A DNA stretch of 6,851 bases, taken from Quisquiliibacterium sp. Lineage in GTDB: Bacteria > Pseudomonadota > Gammaproteobacteria > Burkholderiales > Burkholderiaceae_E. This document shows, one piece after another, positions 1 to 6,826 of the stretch; position 1 is the stretch's first letter; every line of letters begins with the position of its first letter. Made by a program: the position numbers and the translations under genes. Under the pieces are notes generated by a model that had not been told where the DNA came from, ran no database searches, and worked only from the letters and a program-made list of their open reading frames with translations. The stretch lies in the NCBI GenBank assembly GCA_030830765.1, contig JAURMJ010000095.1, forward strand, positions 1 to 6,851, written 5' to 3'.

Positions 1-304
1 AGAGCTTCTTGCCGAGATCGACCTGCCAGACAGCGCGACCGCTGACCGGATCGATCCGGGCAACGAGACCCTTCGCAGACGCGGCATAAAGCGCACCTGC
101 TACATAGCTCGGAGAAAAACCGATGCCGGCGTCACCGAGCTTGAGTGTCCAGGCGACGCGCGCGGCAACCGGCGAACTGACCTGAGGCGGCTCAGGCATT
201 TTGGGTTTGGATGGCCCCGACCAGGGCCAGAAACTGCCGCACCCGGAGAGCAGCGCACTCAGGATAGCGGTGACAAGGACGGCTGCTGCACGCTTGCTGA
301 TCAC
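1..304 (-). CDS. bamB: Outer-membrane assembly lipoprotein BamB, N-terminal part (cut by window edge)
   Basis: BamB is the beta-propeller lipoprotein of the BAM complex, which folds beta-barrel proteins into the outer membrane and works with BamA on its periplasmic side. Only the first 101 codons are in the window; the family is usually about 380-400 residues. The start is GTG at 304-302, overlapping the yfgM stop as GTGA, with GGAGG six bases upstream. The N-terminus has a basic start (MISKR), a hydrophobic stretch and a lipobox LSGC with the lipidated cysteine at residue 22. Glycine at +2 fits outer-membrane sorting. After a proline-rich tether (about 25-47), the first PQQ-like propeller strands appear: SPSYVAGALYAASAKGLVARIDPVSGRAVWQ follows the family pattern 'source-visible-in-cell, alternative-in-DP.(S/T)G...W'. 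Position directly after yfgM, the usual order in Proteobacteria, supports the call. The 3' part lies outside the window. Confidence 0.93.
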   Translation of the reverse strand, partial: MISKRAAAVLVTAILSALLSGCGSFWPWSGPSKPKMPEPPQVSSPVAARVAWTLKLGDAGIGFSPSYVAGALYAASAKGLVARIDPVSGRAVWQVDLGKKL

Positions 305-939
305 GACTGACCTCCGCCGAGCGCATCAAGCTTGAACTGGACTACCCGGCGCAGGCTGCTGCGCTCATCGAGTTTCTCGAGCGCGAGCTTGTAAGCCGAG
401 CGTGCATCTTCGGTCCTGGCTTTTGCGACCAGGATGTCGCCACGGCGATCTGCAATTTCTCCAGCAAAGGGCCCGGCATCGTTCTCGGGTAGCAATTGCA
501 GTGCGTCGTCAAAAGCCTTCTCATCGAGCAAAATGCCAGCCAGCCTGATCCGCGCGAGCGTCGAGAAGGCAGCATCCGAATTCTTGTCAACCGCCCACTG
601 CAAGGGCGCTTTCGCAGCTTTGAGATCGCCAGCATCGTAGTAAGCCCTGGCGGCGAGCAACGCAGCCATCGGACCATAGACGGTCGAGCCATACTCGCCG
701 AAGATCGTGCCAGCGTGCTGCTTCACCTTGGCGACATCACGAGCCTCGACGGCCGACTTGAGTTCTTCGTACACCAACGAGGCCGAGGTTGCCTGGCTAT
801 GCTGATACCAGCCCCAGCCGCGATAGCCGGCAATCGCGAGCAGCACGACAGTGATGACGGTGAGGATGAAATTGCCGTAGCTCTTCCAGAATGCTTTCAG
901 CGTTTCGATCTGTTCCTGTTCTTCCAAGTCGTAGGCCAT
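301..939 (-). CDS. yfgM: YfgM family, SecYEG-associated inner-membrane protein with TPR-like periplasmic domain
   Basis: This 212-residue protein matches the YfgM family in length (E. coli about 206) and layout. YfgM is an ancillary subunit of the SecYEG translocon that works with PpiD and periplasmic chaperones on exported proteins. A short acidic cytoplasmic start (MAYDLEEQEQIETLKAFWKSYG) is characteristic of the family. A single membrane segment follows at about residues 24-41 (FILTVITVVLLAIAGYRG), then a GWGWYQ boundary. The periplasmic part (about 46-208) is all helical, with TPR-like pairs such as AARAYYDAGDLKAAKAPLQWAV, LARIRLAGILLDEKAFDDALQLL and RRGDILVAKARTEDARSAYKLAL. The start is ATG at 939, with AAAGGGAG upstream (nine bases from GGGAG). 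It follows hisS after 73 bases and overlaps bamB by four bases, so it is probably coupled to bamB. The function is inferred from the family and synteny. Confidence 0.92.
   Translation of the reverse strand: MAYDLEEQEQIETLKAFWKSYGNFILTVITVVLLAIAGYRGWGWYQHSQATSASLVYEELKSAVEARDVAKVKQHAGTIFGEYGSTVYGPMAALLAARAYYDAGDLKAAKAPLQWAVDKNSDAAFSTLARIRLAGILLDEKAFDDALQLLPENDAGPFAGEIADRRGDILVAKARTEDARSAYKLALEKLDERSSLRRVVQFKLDALGGGQS
311..315 (-). promoter_or_regulatory. Shine-Dalgarno sequence that fixes the bamB GTG start
   Basis: On the minus strand GGAGG lies six bases before the GTG at 304. It sits inside the last codons of yfgM and supports GTG 304 as the bamB start, which gives a complete lipoprotein signal peptide. 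Confidence 0.75.
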
Positions 940-948
940 CGCCCTTCA

Positions 949-956
949 CTCCCTTT
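949..956 (-). promoter_or_regulatory. Ribosome binding site of yfgM
   Basis: The minus strand reads AAAGGGAG nine bases before the ATG at 939. A second purine run (GAAGGG) is too close to the ATG to serve well. The site begins five bases after a GC-rich hairpin (962-980). Confidence 0.6.
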
Positions 957-961
957 GCGTC

Positions 962-980
962 GGCCGCCACCCGGGCAGCC
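962..980 (-). other. GC-rich RNA hairpin in the hisS-yfgM gap
   Basis: The minus strand reads GGCTGCC CGGGT GGCGGCC: a 7-bp stem with one G-U wobble and a 5-base loop. It is followed by GACGC and the yfgM Shine-Dalgarno, not by a T-run, so it is not a normal intrinsic terminator. It could be a 3' mRNA stabiliser for hisS, a processing site, or a structure that tunes yfgM translation. Chance formation in GC-rich DNA is also possible. Confidence 0.4.
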
Positions 981-1012
981 GTCGTATCAATCATCCCCGG
1001 ATCAAACCGGAA

Positions 1013-2302
1013 TCATTCGTCATTGGCAATCGCATCGATTACCGACTCTACAAGTCCGGACAACGGCACCCTGGCCTGGCGCCCGGCTCCGACCTCACCA
1101 TCGGCACCGCGCAGCCATTTGAGCGTTGCCTCGCCTGCGGCCACTTCATCATCGCCCAGAACGACGGCAAGAAAAGCGCCGCTCGCATCGGCGCGCTTGA
1201 ATTGCGCCTTGAAACCACCGCCACCGCAGTGAAGCACAACATCAAGGGCAGCATCCCGAAGCCGCTCGGCAGCCTGCAAGGCGGCCAGTTGGGCTGCATC
1301 GCCTTGATGCACTACATAGACATCGCAACTGGATGCATCCTGCAATTCGCCCGCGGCCCGCATCAGTTCAAGGACACGCTCAATCCCCAATGCGAATCCG
1401 CAGGCCGGTGCAGCGCGACCACCGAGCATTTCGATCAACGGGTCATAGCGACCGCCGCCACAGATGGTCAGGCCGTCAGCCACCCACTCGAATACCGTCA
1501 GGTTGTAGTAGTCCAGACCACGCACCAGACGCGGATTGACGGTGAACGGCACATTCTGCGACAGCAGCAACTGTTTGAGCCGTTCGAAATGTGCGAGCGA
1601 TTCGGCTCCGAGAAACTCAGTGAGTTTGGGCGCCGCCTCGACCAGCGACTGCATGGCCTTGTTCTTGGTGTCCAGAATGCGCAGTGGGTTGCTGTAAAGC
1701 CGGCGCTTCGCGTCCTCATCGAGCAGCTGCTGATTGGCTTCGAAGTAGGCAATCAAGGCTTCGCGATGCGCGCGCCGCTCGTCGCTCTGACCAAGCGAAT
1801 TGATCTCAAGGCGCACCCCGGTCAGTCCGAGATCGTCCCACATCCGCTGGCAAAGCAGAATCACTTCAGCATCGGCATCGGGACCGGCAAAACCGAGTGC
1901 CTCGGCGCCAACCTGGTGGAACTGCCGATAGCGCCCCTTTTGCGGTTTTTCGTGGCGGAACATCGGTCCGGTGTACCAGAGCCGCTTGGGACCGTCATAG
2001 AGCATGTTGTGCTCGATGGCTGCACGCACGACTCCCGCCGTGCTCTCAGGGCGCAAGGTGAGTTCCTCGCCATTGAGCGCGTCAGTGAACGAATACATTT
2101 CCTTTTCGACGATGTCGGTGACCTCGCCGATACCTCGCACAAACAGCCGGGTGTGTTCCACGATCGGGGTCCGAATGCGTCGATAGCCATAGCTACGCAT
2201 GCAATCGGCAACCGTATCCTCCAAGCGCCGCCACAGCGGTTCGTCGGCGGGCAGGATGTCATTCATCCCGCGCACACCCTGAAGCTTTTCCTGCTTGCTC
2301 AT
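1013..2302 (-). CDS. hisS: Histidyl-tRNA synthetase (class II)
   Basis: HisS charges tRNA-His with histidine using ATP; it is cytoplasmic and normally a homodimer. At 429 residues the length is normal (E. coli 424). All family landmarks are visible, numbered from the ATG at 2302: the N-terminal [25 protein letters not shown] with [12 protein letters not shown]; motif 2 [19 protein letters not shown] (about 112-130); the histidine-specific LVRGLDYY (259-266); CGGGRYD; and motif 3 GFALGIERV (302-310). The anticodon-binding domain takes the C-terminal hundred residues, with [16 protein letters not shown] chose ATG 2302 because it gives the family's usual N-terminus. A TTG at 2314, overlapping the ispG stop as TTGA, would add MIPN; neither start has a clear Shine-Dalgarno, so translation may be coupled to ispG. 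An oddity: the loop between VFEWV and CGGGRYD is about four residues shorter than in E. coli. Confidence 0.98.
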   Translation of the reverse strand: MSKQEKLQGVRGMNDILPADEPLWRRLEDTVADCMRSYGYRRIRTPIVEHTRLFVRGIGEVTDIVEKEMYSFTDALNGEELTLRPESTAGVVRAAIEHNMLYDGPKRLWYTGPMFRHEKPQKGRYRQFHQVGAEALGFAGPDADAEVILLCQRMWDDLGLTGVRLEINSLGQSDERRAHREALIAYFEANQQLLDEDAKRRLYSNPLRILDTKNKAMQSLVEAAPKLTEFLGAESLAHFERLKQLLLSQNVPFTVNPRLVRGLDYYNLTVFEWVADGLTICGGGRYDPLIEMLGGRAAPACGFALGIERVLELMRAAGELQDASSCDVYVVHQGDAAQLAALQAAERLRDAALDVVLHCGGGGFKAQFKRADASGAFLAVVLGDDEVAAGEATLKWLRGADGEVGAGRQARVPLSGLVESVIDAIANDE

Positions 2303-2310
2303 GTTCGGTA

Positions 2311-3621
2311 TCAAGTAAGCTGCGCCGCGCCGTAGCGCCTGCGCACGTAATCATCGACGATCGCCTGGAATTCCTCGGCGATTCGTTCCCCTTTCAACGT
2401 GACCGTGCGTTCGCCATCCACAAAGACGGGTGCGACGGGCGCCTCATCGGCTCCAGGCAGGGAGATGCCGATGTCAGCGTGTTTGCTCTCGCCAGGGCCG
2501 TTGACGACACATCCCATCACGGCAACCTGCATCGTCTCGACACCCGGATAGCTGGCACGCCAAATCGGCATCTGTTCACGTAGATGGCGTTGAATCTTGT
2601 CGGCCAGTTCCTGAAAAAAGGTGCTGCTGGTCCGGCCACAACCGGGACAGGCCACGACCAGTGGTGTGAACGCTCTAAGCCCCATGGTCTGCAGCAGTTC
2701 CTGCGCAACGATCACCTCACGGGTGCGATCACCGTTCGGTTCAGGCGTCAGCGATACACGGACTGTATCCCCGATTCCCTGCTGGAGCAGTACGGCCATC
2801 GCGGCACTCGAGGCGACGATCCCTTTGCTGCCCATACCAGCCTCAGTGAGGCCCAGGTGCAGAGCAAAATCGCAGCGCCGCGCAAGCTCGCTGTAGACCG
2901 AGATCAGATCCTGAACGCTGGAAACCTTGGCTGACAAAACGATCTGGTCGGCCGGCATCCCAAGCTCGCAGGCGCGCTGTGCACTGCCGACGGCCGAGGC
3001 AACCAGTGCTTCGCGCATCACGCTGGACGCGTCCCAAGGCCTGGCACGCTTCGCGTTCTCATCCATCAAACGGGCCAGCAGGGCCTGATCCAGACTGCCC
3101 CAGTTCACGCCGATCCGAACCGGTTTGTTCCAGCGGCAGGCTGCCTCGATCATCTGGGCGAAATTATCATCGCGACGACTGGCGCTCCCGACGTTGCCAG
3201 GATTGATCCGGTACTTGGACAGCGCCTGCGCGCATTCCGGATACTGCGTCAGCAGCTTGTGGCCGTTGTAATGAAAGTCGCCAACCAGCGGCGTATCGAC
3301 CCCCATCCGATCGAGTTGCTCACGGATGGCAGGCACGGCCTGAGCGGCCTGAGGCGTGTTGACCGTAATCCGAACCAGTTCAGAGCCGGCCTGTGCCAGT
3401 GCTTTGACCTGAATCGCCGTCGCAATCGCATCCGCGGTGTCCGTGTTGGTCATCGACTGAACCACCACCGGTGACTGGCCACCGATCGCGATGGAGCGCG
3501 AGCCCCAATGCACCTGCGCTGTGCGCGAGTGACGACGTGGGCTGGAGCCGATCAACATCGGCTCGCCAATCAATGACGACTCTGGGGCGATACCGGGTTG
3601 CGTCTCGAACGCAGTACTCAT
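2311..3621 (-). CDS. ispG: 4-hydroxy-3-methylbut-2-en-1-yl diphosphate synthase (IspG/GcpE)
   Basis: IspG reduces MEcPP to HMBPP, the next-to-last step of the MEP isoprenoid pathway, using a 4Fe-4S cluster fed by flavodoxin or ferredoxin. The 436-residue protein has the N-terminal TIM-barrel domain ([14 protein letters not shown] at about 51-64, YRINPGNVG at about 137-145, [19 protein letters not shown]) and the C-terminal cluster domain. The cluster ligands are visible: C325 and C328 in ACPGCGRT and C371 in GCVVNGPGE, with the conserved glutamate E378. It is longer than E. coli IspG (372) because of a longer N-terminus and internal insertions; this longer form is typical of Beta- and Xanthomonas-type proteins. 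The start is ATG at 3621 with a weak AGG seven bases upstream; an ATG at residue 22 is a possible alternative. It begins 12 bases after rodZ and ends at the hisS start. Confidence 0.98.
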   Translation of the reverse strand: MSTAFETQPGIAPESSLIGEPMLIGSSPRRHSRTAQVHWGSRSIAIGGQSPVVVQSMTNTDTADAIATAIQVKALAQAGSELVRITVNTPQAAQAVPAIREQLDRMGVDTPLVGDFHYNGHKLLTQYPECAQALSKYRINPGNVGSASRRDDNFAQMIEAACRWNKPVRIGVNWGSLDQALLARLMDENAKRARPWDASSVMREALVASAVGSAQRACELGMPADQIVLSAKVSSVQDLISVYSELARRCDFALHLGLTEAGMGSKGIVASSAAMAVLLQQGIGDTVRVSLTPEPNGDRTREVIVAQELLQTMGLRAFTPLVVACPGCGRTSSTFFQELADKIQRHLREQMPIWRASYPGVETMQVAVMGCVVNGPGESKHADIGISLPGADEAPVAPVFVDGERTVTLKGERIAEEFQAIVDDYVRRRYGAAQLT

Positions 3622-3633
3622 CCAGGAACCTGT

Positions 3634-4827
3634 CTATGGAATGTTGAAGCGCGCAACACTGACACGTGTGTGCGGCCCCAGATCGAAGGGCTGACCATCA
3701 AGCTCAAGCCGTACGTCACGCGCATTGCCGATCACCAACCCCAGCGCTCCGGCTTCATCGAAGTCGCGCGACGTACCCTGAGGCTGGACACCTGTCAGCA
3801 GGACTTGTCCTTCGGCGGAGCGGATTTCTATCCAGGATTCGCTGTCGAAGTGCATTCGGATCCGCGGTACGCGTGCGTCAGGGACAGCGGCAGTCGGGCT
3901 GGGGATCGCGGGTGTCGCGGAAGTGGTGGCGGGTGTCGCGGAAGTGGTGGCGGATGTAACGGAGGTGGCGGATGACTCCGGAGCCGCGGCAACAGCATCC
4001 GCTGGCACCGACGCCGACGGACTGGTGGCAGCAATGTTGCCAGTGGACACGGCATTTGCGCCGGTCGCTGGCGCTGACAATAAGTAAGCGCCCTCCCCGC
4101 GGTTCAGCCCGGTCGCAGACTTGCGAGCGCCGGGCGCATCCGGGGTCGCGCTGTCCTGGCTGCTTGAACCCGGCGCCACCGCCGATTGGGCGAGCTCCTG
4201 CGGCAGGGATCCGGGCGACGACTGGACCGCCGTCGAGGGCTCAGGCGTCAGGGCAGGCAGCCTCACTGGCTCAACACTCGACCGACCGGTGGGAGATGCC
4301 ATCGAGCTCGAATCTGCTTGCACCAAGCCCTCAGCAGCCTTGGACGGACGGCTTGAGACGGCGAGCGGCGTCTCGATTTTCGTGCTCAGATCGGCCAGCC
4401 AGGTCTGCATGCCGCCAAGCCTGCCACTGCCGAAGAAAAGGACAAACGCAATCGCTCCGACCAGAGTCAGCAACATCCAGGCCCACCGACTGCCACCCCT
4501 ACCACTACCAAATCCAAACATGCCCCTGGAGGGAACAGGCTCGCGCATCGACGGCCCGGGAGCAAGGGCGGCCGGCGCAATGTTCTGCGACAGCGATTCG
4601 ACCAGCGGTGACACATCGACATCCGCGATGCGGCCATAGCTGCGCACCACGGCGCGCGTAAAGGCCAGTCCGGGCAATGCGTTCCAGTCACTCGATTCGA
4701 GAAGTAGCAGTCTTCTTTCCGGAATGTTCAGGCGCGATGCGACATCGGAAACGGAAAGACCGCGCGCCTCGCGGGCTGCAACGAGCGCTTCGATCGTACA
4801 GACGACCTGACTTACAGAATCAGTCAC
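3634..4827 (-). CDS. rodZ: RodZ, cytoskeletal/cell-shape membrane protein
   Basis: RodZ links the MreB cytoskeleton to the cell-wall elongation machinery at the inner membrane. From the start used here (397 residues), a cytoplasmic HTH domain of the RodZ type runs at about 10-80 (IEALVAAREARGLSVSDVASRLNIPERRLLLLE, then LPGLAFTRAVVRSYGRIADVD). One membrane helix follows at about 115-133 (WAWMLLTLVGAIAFVLFFG), and then a long periplasmic linker rich in Ser, Ala, Thr and Pro (about 160-320). The C-terminal RodZ/DUF4115 beta domain is at about 323-395 (MHFDSESWIEIRSAEGQVLLTG, ending in LGPHTRVSVARFNIP). GTG 4827 is preferred because GGTGA lies five bases upstream and the overlap with pilW is only 8 bases. 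GTG 4836 or TTG 4845 would add three or six residues. The linker carries a short tandem repeat. ispG starts 12 bases downstream. Confidence 0.92.
   Translation of the reverse strand: MTDSVSQVVCTIEALVAAREARGLSVSDVASRLNIPERRLLLLESSDWNALPGLAFTRAVVRSYGRIADVDVSPLVESLSQNIAPAALAPGPSMREPVPSRGMFGFGSGRGGSRWAWMLLTLVGAIAFVLFFGSGRLGGMQTWLADLSTKIETPLAVSSRPSKAAEGLVQADSSSMASPTGRSSVEPVRLPALTPEPSTAVQSSPGSLPQELAQSAVAPGSSSQDSATPDAPGARKSATGLNRGEGAYLLSAPATGANAVSTGNIAATSPSASVPADAVAAAPESSATSVTSATTSATPATTSATPAIPSPTAAVPDARVPRIRMHFDSESWIEIRSAEGQVLLTGVQPQGTSRDFDEAGALGLVIGNARDVRLELDGQPFDLGPHTRVSVARFNIP
3910..3972 (-). repeat. 21-bp in-frame tandem repeat in the rodZ linker
   Basis: Two perfect 21-bp copies (3910-3930 and 3931-3951) are followed by a degenerate third (3952-3972, 15 of 21 positions alike by my count). 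In the rodZ frame each perfect copy encodes ATTSATP and the third encodes SATSVTS. Since 21 is a multiple of three, copy-number change would lengthen or shorten the linker without breaking the frame. Confidence 0.9.
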
Positions 4828-5668
4828 CGTAGTCACCCCGAGCAAGACGCGCAGCCTCGACGGACGTTGGGAACCGACGCTTCAGTTGCGTTCCCAGGCT
4901 CGCCTCGGCGTCCCGATTACCCGCAGCGCGCTCCACACGCAGCGCCAACCAGAGCGTCTGAGCATTCGGCTCGAACCCTTGAATCAGTCGATCAGAGAAG
5001 ATCTGGGCTCGCTCCAGGTTGCGTTTCTTCAGATAGAACTCGGACAGGTTGTATAACGCGACGGCATTGCGCGGATCGGTCTGGAACGACCGCAGCAGGT
5101 AGTCCTCGCCCGACTTCTCGTCGCCGAATTTAAACGAACAGATCCCTGCGTTGTGGTAGGGCATCGCCGGCGTACGGTAGAGCGGGTTACGCACCGCTCT
5201 GATGAAATACTCAATCGATTCGCGGGGCTTTCCGGTCTGACACAGAAACCAGCCGTAATTGTTGTTCACATCGCTGTCGTTCGGATCAAGCTGCAGCGCC
5301 TTGCGGAAACTGGCATCGGCCTGCTCACGATTTCCCAGATCCATGCTGACCAGTCCCAGCATTCCGTAGGCGGCCACATAATCGGAGTCAATCTTGATGG
5401 CCTGCTGCAACTCCTGCAGAGCCACCGTGTAATTGCCGCGCTGGTAATAGCTTGCCGCCAGCTCGACGCGAATGCGGGCGCGCCGACGGACCTCCGGCTC
5501 TTCGGCCGAATCAGGAATCGGCGAGGTGTTCGCAATGGCGCTCGTAGAGCCGCCCGCGCCGTCCCAGGGAGTGGCACACGCTGAAAGTGCCAAGATCAGG
5601 GAGAGCAGCGTCAGCCTGACCGCCGCAGCGCTGACCCTCGAGACCTCGCGGAACCGAGCGCCGCTCAC
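4820..5668 (-). CDS. pilW: Type IV pilus biogenesis/stability lipoprotein PilW (PilF)
   Basis: PilW/PilF is the outer-membrane pilotin that helps place and multimerise the PilQ secretin, through which type IV pili leave the cell. The 282-residue protein has a signal peptide with a hydrophobic run ([12 protein letters not shown]) and lipobox LSAC, with the lipidated cysteine at residue 31. A disordered tether (about 32-60) leads into stacked TPR repeats from about 63 to 270: [102 protein letters not shown] and [37 protein letters not shown] is typical of this family. The start is GTG 5668, overlapping the rlmN stop as GTGA, with GGAGG four bases upstream; no ATG lies before the lipobox. Its place between rlmN and rodZ is the known order. 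Pilus function in this organism is inferred. Confidence 0.94.
   Translation of the reverse strand: MSGARFREVSRVSAAAVRLTLLSLILALSACATPWDGAGGSTSAIANTSPIPDSAEEPEVRRRARIRVELAASYYQRGNYTVALQELQQAIKIDSDYVAAYGMLGLVSMDLGNREQADASFRKALQLDPNDSDVNNNYGWFLCQTGKPRESIEYFIRAVRNPLYRTPAMPYHNAGICSFKFGDEKSGEDYLLRSFQTDPRNAVALYNLSEFYLKKRNLERAQIFSDRLIQGFEPNAQTLWLALRVERAAGNRDAEASLGTQLKRRFPTSVEAARLARGDYGD
4833..4837 (-). promoter_or_regulatory. Shine-Dalgarno-like GGTGA supporting the rodZ GTG start at 4827
   Basis: The minus strand reads GGGGTGACTACG before GTG 4827. GGTGA matches the 3' part of the ideal AGGAGGTGA, five bases from the start. A competing GAGG at 4858-4855 is nine bases before TTG 4845, so the start is not certain. 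Confidence 0.45.
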
Positions 5669-6792
5669 CGCACCTCCAACATCACCGGCATGCGCTCGCG
5701 CAGCCGCGTGCGATCCTGAACCTCACCGGCCAGCTGACCGCAGGCTGCATCAATATCGTCACCCCTGGTTTTCCTGACGGTGGTGACAATCCCGGCATCG
5801 ACCAATCGCATTGCAAAGGCTTTGATGCGGGCATCAGGCGAGCGTTTGAGACCGGATTCAGGGAACGGGTTGAACGGGATCAGGTTGAACTTGCAAGGCA
5901 CATCACGGGTCAGCGCAATCAGTGCCCGAGCGTGGGCATCAGTATCGTTGACCCCATCGAGCATGACGTACTCGAACGTGATGAAATCTCTCGGCGCCGC
6001 GCTTAAATACCGACGGCAGGCCTGCATCAGCTCATCCAGTGGATATTTGCGATTGAGCGGCACCAACTGATCGCGCAGCGCATCGTCGGGCGCATGCAAA
6101 GAAACAGCCAGGGCGACAGGGCAATCTTCGCGCAGGCGGTCGATCATCGGCACGACGCCGGAGGTGGAAACCGTGACCCGCCGCCGTGAAAGCCCATAGG
6201 CATTGTCATCGAGCATCAGGTGCAAGGCCGAGAGCGTGGCCGCATAGTTTTGCAACGGCTCGCCCATGCCCATGAAAACTACATTGCTGACCGCACGGAC
6301 CGGGTCGGCAGCAGGAGACGCATCAGTGCCAATGCGAGTCTGACCTTCATCGAGCATGCGACTCGCATGCCACAGCTGACCGATGATTTCATCGACTCGC
6401 AGATTGCGGCTGAAGCCCTGCTTACCGGTCGAGCAGAAGCGGCAATTGACAGCGCAACCGGCCTGCGTGGATACGCAGAGCGTGCCACGATTCGACTCAG
6501 GGATGAATACGCACTCAACGGCATTGCCCGCCCCGACGTCAAGCAGCCATTTGCGCGTACCGTCCGATGACGTGTGATCACTGATGATCGCGGGCGCACG
6601 GATTTCAGCCTGCTGCTGCAGGCGTGCGCGAAAACTCTTGGCGAGATCCGACATCTGGTCGAACTCGCCTGCATGCCGCTGGTGAATCCAGCGTTGCAAC
6701 TGGCGAGCACGAAAAGGGCGCTCGCCCCACTGCTCACAGAGCGCAGCAAGCGCCTGCGAGTCCAGCCCGAGCAAGTTCACCGGATCAGACAT
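5665..6792 (-). CDS. rlmN: Dual-specificity 23S rRNA (A2503)/tRNA (A37) C2-methyltransferase RlmN
   Basis: RlmN is a radical-SAM enzyme that methylates C2 of A2503 in 23S rRNA and of A37 in some tRNAs, using a methyl-cysteine intermediate. At 375 residues it has normal length. The radical-SAM cluster motif CAVNCRFC gives C113, C117 and C120. The mechanistic cysteines are C351, in [12 protein letters not shown], the methyl carrier, and C106, in LCVSTQAGC, matching E. coli C118. Other landmarks are [11 protein letters not shown] (SAM site region), [20 protein letters not shown] and [11 protein letters not shown]. The N-terminal helical domain is at about 1-75 ([32 protein letters not shown]). 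ATG 6792 is chosen over an upstream GTG at 6810 because GGAGGG lies eight bases before it. It overlaps pilW by four bases and starts 24 bases after the ndk stop. Confidence 0.98.
   Translation of the reverse strand: MSDPVNLLGLDSQALAALCEQWGERPFRARQLQRWIHQRHAGEFDQMSDLAKSFRARLQQQAEIRAPAIISDHTSSDGTRKWLLDVGAGNAVECVFIPESNRGTLCVSTQAGCAVNCRFCSTGKQGFSRNLRVDEIIGQLWHASRMLDEGQTRIGTDASPAADPVRAVSNVVFMGMGEPLQNYAATLSALHLMLDDNAYGLSRRRVTVSTSGVVPMIDRLREDCPVALAVSLHAPDDALRDQLVPLNRKYPLDELMQACRRYLSAAPRDFITFEYVMLDGVNDTDAHARALIALTRDVPCKFNLIPFNPFPESGLKRSPDARIKAFAMRLVDAGIVTTVRKTRGDDIDAACGQLAGEVQDRTRLRERMPVMLEVR
5673..5677 (-). promoter_or_regulatory. Shine-Dalgarno sequence of pilW
   Basis: The minus strand has GGAGG followed by TGCG and then GTG 5668. 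It lies within the last codons of rlmN and supports the GTG start, which the signal peptide also requires. Confidence 0.65.
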
Positions 6793-6800
6793 CGGCTGCG

Positions 6801-6806
6801 CCCTCC
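6801..6806 (-). promoter_or_regulatory. Strong Shine-Dalgarno deciding the rlmN start
   Basis: GGAGGG on the minus strand lies eight bases before ATG 6792. It overlaps codons that would follow the alternative GTG at 6810, so the ATG is the likely start. Confidence 0.8.
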
Positions 6807-6807
6807 G

Positions 6808-6826
6808 CACACGCGATCAGCGTGCG
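6808..6826 (-). other. RNA hairpin spanning the ndk stop codon, next to the rlmN ribosome binding site
   Basis: The minus strand reads CGCACGC TGATC GCGTGTG: a 7-bp stem with one G-U wobble and a 5-base loop. The loop begins with the ndk stop codon TGA, and the 3' arm ends one base before the rlmN Shine-Dalgarno GGAGGG. No T-run follows, so it is not a typical intrinsic terminator. It could limit access to the rlmN start when ribosomes do not reach the end of ndk, or be chance. Confidence 0.4.

Noticed and set aside
940..1012. Possible promoter or terminator in the hisS-yfgM gap
   Set aside because: I found no -35/-10 pair with usual spacing; a TTTGAT and a TGATAC are only 11 bases apart. 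The hairpin lacks a T-run. Only a structured spacer can be supported.
496..1122. Plus-strand open frame of 208 codons across yfgM and the hisS end
   Set aside because: It is antisense to well-supported genes, has no family resemblance and shows low-complexity, arginine- and proline-rich translation typical of shadow frames.
1202..2335. Long open frame on the plus strand (377 codons, TTG start) opposite hisS
   Set aside because: It lies in the antisense frame whose codons align exactly with hisS codons. Stops there need TTA, CTA or TCA in hisS, which are rare in a GC-rich gene. No Shine-Dalgarno and no recognisable domain.
3972..4661. Plus-strand open frame of 229 codons opposite rodZ
   Set aside because: It mirrors the Ser/Ala/Pro-rich linker in antisense; the composition is explained by that and no domain is visible.
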